Shown piece by piece: positions 24,793 to 33,900 of a stretch of 64,000 nucleotides of DNA. Positions within the stretch are counted from its first letter, which is position 1; the number at the start of each line of letters is the position of its first letter. Origin of the DNA: Streptomyces sp. BHT-5-2 (GTDB taxonomy: Bacteria; Actinomycetota; Actinomycetes; Streptomycetales; Streptomycetaceae); assembly GCF_019774615.1 (NCBI RefSeq), contig NZ_CP081496.1:3038001-3102000 (forward strand), written 5' to 3'. The position numbers were made by a program, and so were the translations under genes. The notes beneath the pieces were generated by a model, which saw only the letters and a list, made by a program, of their open reading frames with translations, ran no database searches and was not told the origin of the DNA.

Positions 24793-25399
24793 TGAGCACC
24801 CTTTCGAGCAGTGTCACATCTGGCTGTCCACCGGCGGTCTCGTCCCCGCCGGGCTGATGGATGGCGACGAGTCCGGCCTCCGCCAGGTCGGCGACGAGGA
24901 TCCGGGCGACGCCGAGGGGGATGGAGAGGAGGGCCGAGATCTCGGCCACTGATTTGATCTCGCGGCAGAGGTGGCAGATGCGCTGGTGCTCCGGCAGCTG
25001 GCCCTGCAGCTTCGCGGGATCGGCGGTCGTGCTGACCAGCGCCTCGATGGCGAGCTGGTAGCGCGGCCGGGTCCGGCCCCCGGTCATCGCGTACGGCCGC
25101 ACGAGCGGGTTGTTCGCGCCCCCGGTGGGGGCGGAGGGCTCGGGCCTCGGCCGCGGCGGCTGCACCGGCTGGATGCGCGGCGCCTGCGGCTGGTCGTACG
25201 GCGACGGCTCGGACGGCCCGTAGGGCGGACCGTACGGGCCCTGCTGCTGAGCGGGATGCCGCGGCTGCTGCGGCGGCTGGAGCCGCTGCGGCCTGCGGCT
25301 CGGCGCAGACGGGAAGTTGAAGCGGTTGTGATGGGTCTCGCCCTGGGGGCCGGACTGCTGTCCGGATCCATACGGGTAGCCGCTCGGGGGCGTTGCCAC
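24773..25399 (-). CDS. cvnC: CvnC: DUF742 protein (first cvn operon)
   Basis: A 208-residue protein with a Pro/Gln-rich, probably disordered N-terminus (residues 1 to about 95) and the DUF742 domain behind it: RPYAMTGGRTRPRYQLAIEA, EHQRICHLCREIKSVAEIS and LGVARILVADLAEAGLV, a winged-helix-like segment. The GTG start follows AAGGAGG at four bases; a 14-residue longer reading is less likely. It is 72 residues longer than the neighbouring paralogue because of the N-terminal extension. It is thought to bridge the sensor CvnA/CvnB and the G-protein CvnD. Confidence 0.9.
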   Translation of the reverse strand: MATPPSGYPYGSGQQSGPQGETHHNRFNFPSAPSRRPQRLQPPQQPRHPAQQQGPYGPPYGPSEPSPYDQPQAPRIQPVQPPRPRPEPSAPTGGANNPLVRPYAMTGGRTRPRYQLAIEALVSTTADPAKLQGQLPEHQRICHLCREIKSVAEISALLSIPLGVARILVADLAEAGLVAIHQPGGDETAGGQPDVTLLERVLSGLRKL

Positions 25400-25483
25400 G
25401 TCTCCTCCTTCAACTTGCCTGTCTGACGCCGGTCGCGCCACCGAACCCTATGGCGCGGTGGCGGGAAACGCACTGCCTGTCTG

Positions 25484-25906
25484 CTAGTTGAGAAGGCTGC
25501 CCTGCAGTTCCGCACGCAGATCGGGCGTGAGAACGGTGCCCGCACGGTCGACCAGCAGGGCCATCTCGTAGCCGACGAGGCCGATGTCGCACTCGGGGTG
25601 CGCCAGTACGGCCAGCGACGACCCGTCGGAGACGGACATGATGAAGAGGAAACCGCGCTCCATCTCCACCACGGTCTGGTTGACGTTGCCGCCCTCGAAG
25701 ATGCGGGACGCGCCGGAGGTCAGCGACGTCAGGCCGGAGGCCACCGCCGCCAGCTGATCCGCTCTGTCACGGGGGAAGCCCTCGGACATCGCGAGGAGGA
25801 GACCGTCCGCGGAGACCACGACCGTGTGGGACACCCCGGGGGTGTTCTCCACGAAGTTGGTGATCAACCAGTTCAGATTCTGCGCCGCCTGGCTCATCGG
25901 GCTCAC
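25484..25906 (-). CDS. cvnB: CvnB: roadblock/LC7 domain protein (first cvn operon)
   Basis: A 140-residue roadblock/LC7 protein (NTPGVSHTVVVSADGLLLAMS; DRADQLAAVASGLTSL; GFLFIMSVSDGSSLAVL), related to MglB-type regulators of small GTPases. The GTG start, seven bases after AGGAG, gives VSPMSQAAQN and leaves one base after the cvnA stop; the second cvn operon has the same arrangement with TTG. The protein differs from its paralogue at one place in the shared 137 residues (Asn versus Thr in EGGNVNQ), far closer than the A or C partners. Confidence 0.93.
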   Translation of the reverse strand: MSPMSQAAQNLNWLITNFVENTPGVSHTVVVSADGLLLAMSEGFPRDRADQLAAVASGLTSLTSGASRIFEGGNVNQTVVEMERGFLFIMSVSDGSSLAVLAHPECDIGLVGYEMALLVDRAGTVLTPDLRAELQGSLLN

Positions 25907-25907
25907 A

Positions 25908-28900
25908 CTAACGCTCCTGATCGTAGGTGCTGCCGGGGCCGAAGCCCTGTTGGTCATTCTGGGGGACCCCCGAGGAGGGGTCCGTGCCGGTGCCGGCGCT
26001 GCGCCCCTGCTGGACACCGCGGCGCAGATTGCTCAGCCTGCCGCGGACGTCCTCCGGGGCGCGGGAGACCTGGGGGCCGCCCTGCGCGCTCTGCTCCGCG
26101 GTGCCCTCGACCAGGTTGGCCTTGGGCACCCGCCGGGGGAGGCCGGAAGACGTGACCCCGCCGGCCGACGGCTGGCGCAGTCGGCCCGCCCGCTGCCAGC
26201 GATCGTCGTTCTCGCTGCGCCAGGCGGGGCCGTCGCCCTGGCCGGGCTCCGCTGCGGGCTCCTGCTGACCGTGCGGCGAGCCGGCTCCGCGGCGCGGAAG
26301 GCCAGCTTCGGTCAGCGAGTGGATCACGCTCGCGGTCGGGCCGGGACGCTCGAATGTTACGCGCTCGGACGCATCAGCGGGAGCGGCAGGTGGATTCCGG
26401 TCAGATTCCGCTTCGGTTCCGAAGTGCCCGTCGTACGCAGGTGGTTCAGGCCAGCCGCCGGGCGCACCGGCGTCCTGCGGGGCGTAGAACTGCCCGGTGG
26501 TTTCCGCGGGCGCGGGCGCGCCGAACGCGTCGACCCCGGAGGAGCGGTCGTCGTAGAGGGGCGCGCCGGGCTCCGCATACGGCGCAACGGGCTCCGCATA
26601 GGGTGCGTGGTGATCCTCGTACGCCGCTCGGTGGTCCTCGTACGCCGCGCGGTGGTCGTGGCCGCCGGCGGACACCTCGTCGCGGAACAGCGGCCGCTCG
26701 TCCACCGGTTCGGGCGCGGGCCGGCCGGCGCCCGTCTGGGCCTCCAGGGCCGCCCGGCGCTCCTCGCGCAGCAGGGAGCGGCCCACCGGGTCCAGCCCGG
26801 CGCCGGGTCCGTCGTGCGCCTGGAATCCGTCGTCGAAGCCCAGCTCGGCCGCGGTGCGCTGGCCCGCCTCGTACGCCCCCTGCTGCTGGTGCTCGGGGAC
26901 GATCCGGGAGACGGTGAAGGTGTCGTCGAACTGCTCGTCGCCGCCACCGCCGTGGGTGATCGCCTCCGGCAGCATGACCAGCGACGTGGTGCCGGCCTGC
27001 TCGCCCGAGGGGCGCAGCTGGACCCGGATGCCGTGCCGGTCGGCCAGCCGGCCGACCACGAACAGGCCCATCCGCTGGGAGATCGCGGCGTCCACGCTGG
27101 GCGGGTTGGCCAGCTTGTGGTTGATGTCCGAGAAGTCCTCGGCGGTCAGCCCGATGCCCTTGTCGTGGATCTCGATCATGATCCGGCCGTCCGGCAGCCG
27201 GGTCGCGGCCACCCTCACCTTGGTCTGCGGGGAGGAGAACGTGGTGGCGTTCTCCAGCAGCTCGGACAGCAGGTGGATGAGGTCGGTGACCGCGGTGCCG
27301 TGGATGTCGCTCTCCGGGACGCCGCTGAGCTCTATTCGCTCGTACGACTCGACCTCGGAGGTGGCGGCCCGCAGCACGTCGATCAGCGGCACCGGCTGGT
27401 TCCACCGGCGGCCCGGCTCCTCGCCGGCGAGGATCAGGAGGTTCTCGCCGTTGCGGCGCATGCGCGTGGCGAGGTGGTCGAGCCGGAAGAGGTTCTCCAG
27501 CTGGTCCGGGTCGGCCTCGTTGTTCTCCAGGTGGGTGATCAGCTCCAACTGGCGCTCGATCAGGCCCTGGTTGCGGCTGGAGAGGTTGGTGAAGATCGCG
27601 TTGACGTTGCCCCGCAGCAGCGCCTGCTCGGCGGCCAGCCGGACCGCCTCGCGGTGCACCTGGTCGAAGGCGCGGGCGACCTCGCCGATCTCGTCGGTGG
27701 TGGCGATCGGGATCGGCTCCACGCGGGTGTCGACCCGGCCGGGGTCGGTGCGGGAGAGCTGGTCGACCAGCAGCGGGAGACGCTGCTCGGCGACGCCGAA
27801 GGCCGCGTTGCGCAGCGCCCGCATGTTGCGGCTCATCCGGCGGGCCATCAGCCCGGCCACGACGAACGCGACGATCAGCGCGGCCAGCACGATGGCGGAG
27901 TCCTGGAAGGTGGACCACTTGGCGTCCGAGGAGATCTGCGCGGCCTCGTTCACGGCCTTGTCGGCCAGGTCCTTCTCGATGCCCCGGTACATGTCGAACT
28001 TGCCGGTGGACGCCTGGAAGTACGCGTCCGGCGTGACGCCCTTGAGGGCCAGCTCGTCCGGCGTCGCGCCGGAGGCGATCAGGGTGGTCATCTGGTCCAG
28101 CGACGGCGGCGCGCGGAAGGTCCGGCCGGCGGCCTCCGCCTGCGACTTCGCCCGGGCGACCTGCTGCTGCGCGGCCTGCTGGAGCCGGGCCGCGTCCGAC
28201 TTCAGCCGCGCCTCGTCGTCGGGCGTGCCGCCGGAGGTGTACTCGCCGATGGCGATGCCCTCCAGGTAGCGGTACGAAGCGAACGCCGTCAGCTGCTGCT
28301 TGTGCTCCTTGCCGGCCTGCGGGGACGCCGGGTCGACCAGCAGGTGGGTGCCGATCGAGCGGGTCAGCGACGCGGCGGCCTTCGCCAGTGCGACGGCGTA
28401 GACGGTGCGCCCGTAGGAAGTGATGTTGCCGGTGCCGAGGCCGAGTTCGTTGGCGAACTCCATCAGCGGGTGCTGGATCTCGACGTAGCCCTCTTCGGTC
28501 TGCACGCCGTGCAGCTTGGCGGTGAAGGCGACCTTGCGCAGCTGCGCCAGCTTGGGCTCGGTCTTCTCGAACAGCGCGAGCCGGCGCTGCAGGCCCGGCT
28601 TGTCCGGCATGCTCTTGGCCGCCTCGTGGAACGCCTGGGCGGCCTGGTCGGTGGTGTCCCGGGCCTCCTGGACGACGGGGTCGTCGGTGCGGCCCTTCAG
28701 CAGCGGCGCGGCGGTGCGGTCCCGCTCGTCGATGAGGGCGTTGCTGTAGGAAAGCGCGGCGCGAACGAGTTTCGCGGTGTTCTCGGCGTCCTGGGCGTCC
28801 CGCCAGGTGCCGAGGGAGCCGTTGACGCGCAGCCCGCCGAAGACCAGGCCCACCAGGACCGGGATCAGCAGAATGGCGTTCAGGCGGGTGGCCACCCGCC

Positions 28901-29054
28901 AGTTGCGGGGGGAGTACTTGCCGCCACTGACCGGAGGCTTCGCGACCGGGGTCTCGGGGGCATCGGAAGCCGGTGCGCCACCCTCACGGGGTGGCGGCGT
29001 GAAGTTGCCCCGCCGCGGTTCCTGCGGCTCGGGGCTCGTCGTGCCTCGCCTCAC
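25908..29054 (-). CDS. cvnA: CvnA: membrane sensor histidine kinase-like protein (first cvn operon)
   Basis: A 1048-residue sensor. Order: basic/proline-rich cytoplasmic start; membrane segment about 58-77; extracytoplasmic nitrate/nitrite-sensing-type (NIT) helical domain to about 380; second membrane segment about 385-405; HAMP; dimerisation segment with LDHLATRMRRNGENLL; and HATPase_c (LLENATTFSSPQTKV, MIEIHDKGIGLT, about 590-690). The last 350 residues are low-complexity and Pro/Ala/Glu-rich with RAAYEDH repeats. The GTG start has only a weak GAGAGG upstream. In Cvn9 the A protein is the membrane anchor and signal receptor of a complex likened to eukaryotic G-protein-coupled receptors; the signal is unknown. 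Confidence 0.9.
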   Translation of the reverse strand: MRRGTTSPEPQEPRRGNFTPPPREGGAPASDAPETPVAKPPVSGGKYSPRNWRVATRLNAILLIPVLVGLVFGGLRVNGSLGTWRDAQDAENTAKLVRAALSYSNALIDERDRTAAPLLKGRTDDPVVQEARDTTDQAAQAFHEAAKSMPDKPGLQRRLALFEKTEPKLAQLRKVAFTAKLHGVQTEEGYVEIQHPLMEFANELGLGTGNITSYGRTVYAVALAKAAASLTRSIGTHLLVDPASPQAGKEHKQQLTAFASYRYLEGIAIGEYTSGGTPDDEARLKSDAARLQQAAQQQVARAKSQAEAAGRTFRAPPSLDQMTTLIASGATPDELALKGVTPDAYFQASTGKFDMYRGIEKDLADKAVNEAAQISSDAKWSTFQDSAIVLAALIVAFVVAGLMARRMSRNMRALRNAAFGVAEQRLPLLVDQLSRTDPGRVDTRVEPIPIATTDEIGEVARAFDQVHREAVRLAAEQALLRGNVNAIFTNLSSRNQGLIERQLELITHLENNEADPDQLENLFRLDHLATRMRRNGENLLILAGEEPGRRWNQPVPLIDVLRAATSEVESYERIELSGVPESDIHGTAVTDLIHLLSELLENATTFSSPQTKVRVAATRLPDGRIMIEIHDKGIGLTAEDFSDINHKLANPPSVDAAISQRMGLFVVGRLADRHGIRVQLRPSGEQAGTTSLVMLPEAITHGGGGDEQFDDTFTVSRIVPEHQQQGAYEAGQRTAAELGFDDGFQAHDGPGAGLDPVGRSLLREERRAALEAQTGAGRPAPEPVDERPLFRDEVSAGGHDHRAAYEDHRAAYEDHHAPYAEPVAPYAEPGAPLYDDRSSGVDAFGAPAPAETTGQFYAPQDAGAPGGWPEPPAYDGHFGTEAESDRNPPAAPADASERVTFERPGPTASVIHSLTEAGLPRRGAGSPHGQQEPAAEPGQGDGPAWRSENDDRWQRAGRLRQPSAGGVTSSGLPRRVPKANLVEGTAEQSAQGGPQVSRAPEDVRGRLSNLRRGVQQGRSAGTGTDPSSGVPQNDQQGFGPGSTYDQER

Positions 29055-29456
29055 TCGACCAACAACCTCTCGGCGACGGCACGGGTTGGCAGTGCCGTTT
29101 CTTCTGGGCGTTACTACTCCGGAGTTCAGCGAATTTCAGCACGTCAGGGCGGTGCGTTCCAAACACTGAAAACAGCCGGAGCGGCTCGTCAAAGGCGCCA
29201 GATAAAAGGGGCGTTAAGGGCGAGGCGCGGCAAAAGGCGGGAGAAATGTGAGCGCAGCGAAGCCGGGCATGCGCGCGCGGTGTCGATGGCGGGCCGATTC
29301 ACTGTCGAAACGTTATGAAGCCCTGAACCGGCGTGTCGAAGGACACAGATCACCGGGTCGGGCGGCCGCAACCGCGTCAGGGCAGGGGTGAGGAACCCCC
29401 GGGAACAACTGCCGTACGGCCCACGCCCGATGGCGGGGCGGGCCGCCCGGCCGGCA
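29055..29456. other. 402-base gap between the two cvn operons
   Basis: No convincing gene. AT content rises around 29095-29215. On the minus strand TTGACG (29192-29187), a 17-base spacer and TCAGTG (29169-29164) could be the promoter of the first cvn operon. No terminator-like palindrome was seen, so read-through from the upstream cvn operon is possible. Confidence 0.4.
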
Positions 29457-30044
29457 CTACTGGAGGCGGGCCATCAGCGCGTGCTCCACGAGCGTGATGA
29501 GCGTGCTCTTGGCCTCCGCGCGGTGCCGCGCGTCGGTGGTGACGATCGGCGTCCCCGGCCCGATCTGGAGGGCCTCGCGGACCTCGTCCGGGGTGTAGGG
29601 CTGATGTCCCTCGAAGCCGTTGAGGGCGATGACGAAGGGCAGGCCGCTGTTCTCGAAGTAGTCGACCGCCGGGAAGCAGTCGGCCAGCCGCCGGGTGTCG
29701 ACCAGGACGACCGCGCCGATCGCGCCGCGCACCAGGTCGTCCCACATGAACCAGAAGCGGTCCTGGCCCGGCGTACCGAAGAGGTACAGGATCAGGTCCT
29801 CGTCCAGGGTGATCCGGCCGAAGTCCATCGCCACGGTCGTGGTCGTCTTGTCCTGGACGTGGCTGAGATCGTCGATGCCCGCCGACGCGGAGGTCATCAC
29901 GGCCTCCGTGCGCAGCGGATTGATCTCCGAGACGGCCCCGACGAACGTGGTCTTGCCCACGCCGAAGCCGCCCGCCACCACGATCTTCGCCGAGGTCGTG
30001 GCGCGGGCCGGGCTCTGGCCGGGGTCAGAGCTTGCGAAGTCCAC
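29457..30044 (-). CDS. cvnD: CvnD: conservon GTP-binding protein (second cvn operon)
   Basis: A 195-residue paralogue of the upstream-numbered CvnD, identical over most of its length; differences cluster at the N-terminus (SSDPGQSPARAT) and a few surface positions (HVQDKTT, GFEGHQPY). The P-loop GGFGVGKTTF and TPGQDRFWFMW segment are intact and G4 is again atypical (NGFEG). It has a GTG start 20 bases inside cvnC, the same coupling as in the other operon. Confidence 0.92.
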   Translation of the reverse strand: MDFASSDPGQSPARATTSAKIVVAGGFGVGKTTFVGAVSEINPLRTEAVMTSASAGIDDLSHVQDKTTTTVAMDFGRITLDEDLILYLFGTPGQDRFWFMWDDLVRGAIGAVVLVDTRRLADCFPAVDYFENSGLPFVIALNGFEGHQPYTPDEVREALQIGPGTPIVTTDARHRAEAKSTLITLVEHALMARLQ

Positions 30045-30435
30045 TGAGCACCCTCTCCAGCAGCGTCACGTCCGGCGTGCCGCCCGCCTCGCCGCTGCCG
30101 CCCGGCTGGTGGATCGCCACCATCCCGGCCTCCGCCAGGTCCGCCACCAGGATGCGTGCCACGCCGAGTGGGATGTGCAGCAGCGCGGAGACCTCCGCCA
30201 CCGACTTCACCTCGCGGCACAGGTGGCAGATCCGCTGGTGCTCGGGCAGCAGCCCGGGCAGCTGGGAGGGGTCGGCGGTGGTGCTGACCAGTGCCTCGAT
30301 GGCGAGCTGGTAGCGCGGCCGGGTCCGGCCTCCGGTCATGGCGTAGGGGCGCACCAGCGGCTGGTCACCTTCGCTCCCGTACGACGCCGGGCTGTAGGCG
30401 CCGTACGGGCCGGAATTGGCGGGTGGCGGGGTCAT
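30025..30435 (-). CDS. cvnC: CvnC: DUF742 protein (second cvn operon)
   Basis: A 136-residue protein, essentially a bare DUF742 domain after a 38-residue tail (MTPPPANSGPYGAYSPAS). It shares LVRPYAMTGGRTRPRYQLAI and EHQRICHLCREVKSVAEVS with its paralogue. The ATG was chosen because GGAGG lies four bases before it; the open frame continues upstream without a better start. It lies 110 bases after cvnB. It probably couples the sensor pair to CvnD. Confidence 0.9.
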   Translation of the reverse strand: MTPPPANSGPYGAYSPASYGSEGDQPLVRPYAMTGGRTRPRYQLAIEALVSTTADPSQLPGLLPEHQRICHLCREVKSVAEVSALLHIPLGVARILVADLAEAGMVAIHQPGGSGEAGGTPDVTLLERVLSGLRKL

Positions 30436-30545
30436 GGATCCTCCGGGCGGGACAACTGACGTGTCGTCGGGTTGGGCCGGTGGGGGGTACGGCGTGAATG
30501 GATGAGGGGTCACCGGCGCGGCGGCGCTGCGGACGCCGCCGGTAC

Positions 30546-30968
30546 TCAGTTCAGCAGACTGCCCTGCAGTTCCGCACGCAGATCGGGCGTGAGGACGGTG
30601 CCCGCACGGTCGACCAGCAGGGCCATCTCGTAGCCGACGAGGCCGATGTCGCACTCGGGGTGCGCCAGTACGGCCAGCGACGACCCGTCGGAGACGGACA
30701 TGATGAAGAGGAAACCGCGCTCCATCTCCACCACCGTCTGGTTGACGGTCCCGCCCTCGAAGATGCGCGAGGCGCCGGAGGTCAGCGACGTCAGACCGGA
30801 GGCCACCGCCGCCAACTGGTCGGCGCGGTCCCGGGGGAAGCCCTCGGACATGGCGAGGAGCAGACCGTCCGCGGAGACCACGACCGTGTGGGACACCCCG
30901 GGGGTGTTCTCCACGAAGTTGGTGATCAACCAGTTCAGATTCTGCGCCGCCTGGCTCATCGGACTCAA
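30546..30968 (-). CDS. cvnB: CvnB: roadblock/LC7 domain protein (second cvn operon)
   Basis: A 140-residue protein, one residue different from the first operon's CvnB within the shared core. DNA is also nearly identical, including silent positions over long runs, unlike the flanking cvnA and cvnC genes. The TTG start directly abuts the cvnA stop, with AGGAGCG upstream in the end of cvnA. Roadblock/LC7 proteins act as GTPase partners or activators. Confidence 0.93.
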   Translation of the reverse strand: MSPMSQAAQNLNWLITNFVENTPGVSHTVVVSADGLLLAMSEGFPRDRADQLAAVASGLTSLTSGASRIFEGGTVNQTVVEMERGFLFIMSVSDGSSLAVLAHPECDIGLVGYEMALLVDRAGTVLTPDLRAELQGSLLN

Positions 30969-33900
30969 CTAACGCTCCTGCTGGTGAGTGGGATCGACAA
31001 TGCCGTGGGTGCCGGTGGACGACGTCCCGGCCTGCCGGCCCTGCTGGATGCCCCGGCGGAGATTGGTCAGCCGGCCGCGCACGTCGCTGGGCGCGCGGGA
31101 GACCTGCGGACCGTTCTGCGGGGCCTGCTGCTGCGCCGTGCCGGCGACGAGGTTGGCGCGCGGCACCCGACGGGGCAGCCCGGACGTGGTGACCCCGCCC
31201 GAGGCCGGCTGGCGGACCTGCTCCGCCTGCCGCCACGCCTCGTCGTTCGGCGAGGTGCGCCACTGCGCGGAGGCGTCGGCCGGGGCGCCGGTGCGGGCCC
31301 CGGCGGCCGGTATGCCGCCGGCGGGCGTCTCGCCCCGGCCGGCACCGGGCCGGGCCGCGCGCTCCTGGGCCGCGCGGTTCTCCGCCGCGCGGTCCTGGGC
31401 GGTGCGGTCCTGGGCGGTGCGGTTCTCGGCCGTGCGGTCCTGGGTGGTGCGGTCCTGGCCCTCCTGGCCGGCGCCGCGGCGCGGCAGCGGCGGCACACCG
31501 GCGGCCGCCGAGGCCGGGGTGTTGAACCAGTTGGACTCGATGGTGTCGAAGATCGGCGTGCGGTCGTCGACGGGGCCGGCGTCCGTGGTGCCCAGCGGAT
31601 CGCCGAGCGGGTCCTGGCCCGCCGGGGCCCGTCCGGCGTCCGGCTGCCGGACCTGCCGGCCCGGCTCCGGCCGTTCGCCCTCGGGACGCGGGAACTGCCC
31701 GGTGGTCTCGAACTGGCCGGTCTCGAAGCGGCCGGGGGTCTCGAACTGCCCGGTGCTCTCCGACGGCGCGGCGTCGAACCGCCCGGCGTCGGGCTGCGGG
31801 AACCGGCCCGTGTCGAACTGCCCGGTGTCGTACTGCCTGTTGTCGGCTTCGGGGCGCGGGAACTGCCCGGTGTCGCCGTCCGGCCGCGGGAACTGCCCCG
31901 TGTCGCCGTCCGGCCGCGGGAAGCGCCCGCTGTCGCCGGGGCCGCCGGCCGCCCGGGCCGGCTCGCGGCCGGCGCCCGGGGCGTCGTCCGCGCCGGGCCG
32001 CGGGCCGCCGAAGTCGGGCCGGGGGAACGCCGCGGTGTCGCCGGGGCCGGCGGCCGGCGCGGGCCGGCCGAAGGGACCGGGGGTCTCCGGCTCCTCGTGG
32101 CCACGCGGCAGGTCCTGCGCCTCCCTGGGCGCCAGCGGCCAGTCGTCGTCGGTGCCGCGGTCCCGGCGCACGCCCAGCGGCGCCTCGCCCGGCTGCCCCG
32201 CGTCCGCGGAGCCACGTCCGGCCCCGCCGCCCGGCAGCTCGGCCGGTCCGGCGGCACGCGTCGGAAGCTGCGGCCGCTCCTCGCGACCGGGCAGGCCGGC
32301 GGGCGGCGCCACGGTCGGGGTGCGGCCGTCCTCGGCACCGCGGTCCGCATCCGCACCGCGCACCGGCAGCGCGGGCCGCCCGTCGGCGCCGCGGTCCGGC
32401 GCGGTACGGCCGCCGGGGGCCGGCGCGCCGAAGGCGTTCGGGGCACCGCCGGGGGCGCCGCCACGGCCGGGCAGCGCGGCCCGCCCGCCGGGGCCGGAAC
32501 CGACCTGGCCGCGCGGCTGGAGCCCGGCCAGCCGGCTGGTGGGCGCGCCGCCCTCGGGCTTGCCGCCGCTCTTGGCGGTGCTCGGCGCCGGCTTCTTGCC
32601 GCCCTGGGCGACGTCGACCGGCAGCATGACGAGCGCGGTGGTGCCGCCGGAGTCGGACGGCCGCAGCTGGATGCGGATGCCGTGCCGCAGGGACAGCCGG
32701 CCGACCACGAACAGACCCATCCGCCGGGACACCGAGACGTCCACGGTCGGCGGGCTGGCCAGCCGCTCGTTGATCGCCGAGAGGTCCTCGGGGGAGAGGC
32801 CGATGCCGGTGTCGTGGATCTCGACCAGCACCCGGCCGTCGGGCAGCGCGTGACCGGTGACCTTGACCTTGGTCTGCGGCGAGGAGAACGAGGTGGCGTT
32901 CTCCAGCAGCTCGGCCAGCAGGTGCACGAGGTCGTTGACGACCCGGCCGGCGACCTCGGTCTGCGGAACGGCGTTCAGCTCGATCCGCTCGTACTGCTCC
33001 ACCTCGGACGCGGCGGCGCGGAGCACGTCGACCAGCGGGACCGGACGGGTCCAGCGGCGGCCGGGCTCCTCACCGGCGAGAACGAGGAGGTTCTCGCCGT
33101 TGCGGCGCATACGGGTGGCGAGGTGGTCGAGCTTGAAGAGCGAGGAGAGCTGGTCCGGGTCGGCCTCACGGGACTCCAGTTCGGAGATCAGCGAGAGCTG
33201 ACGCTGGATCAGGCCCTGGGAGCGGCGCGAGAGGTTGGTGAACATCGCGTTGACGTTGCCCCGCAGCAGCGCCTGCTCGGAGGCGAGGCGGACGGCCTCG
33301 CGGTGCACCTCGTCGAACGCCGCGGCCACCCGGCCGATCTCGTCCCGGCTGTGCACACCGACCGACTCGACGGAGGTGTCCACGTCCTGCGGGTCGGACT
33401 CGGACAGCTGCTTGACCAGCTCGGGCAGCCGGTCCTGGGAGACCCTCTGCGCGGTGTCCTGGAGCCGGCGCAGCGAGCGGACCATGGAGCGGGCCACGAC
33501 GAACGCGCCGACCAGCGAGACGCCGAGGACCAGCAGGATCACCGCACCGTTGAGGATCGCGTCCTGGGTCGCGGCGTTGCGCAGCTCGCGGGACTTCTGC
33601 TCCATCTCGGAGAGCAGCGAGGTCTCGATCCGCGACATCTCGTCGATCTTGACGGTGTCGGAGTCGTACCAGTCGAGGTACTTGTACTCCTGGCTGCGGA
33701 TGCCGGTCGGGCTGGCGAAGGCGCGGTGCGCGAACGCGTAGGCGGCCTTGATCTCGTCGTTGTTGCCGTCCAGGCCGCGGGTGAGCGTGCCGGCGTTGCC
33801 GTTGTAGATCTGCGAGAAGCGGTCCCGGGCCGCCTTCTCGTCGTCCTCGGCGGTGCGGCCGGCCTGCCGGTCGTTGGCCGAGAGCTCCGGGCCGCCCGGG

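Noticed and set aside
25824..29318. 1164-residue open frame on the + strand
   Set aside because: Antisense to the first cvnA.
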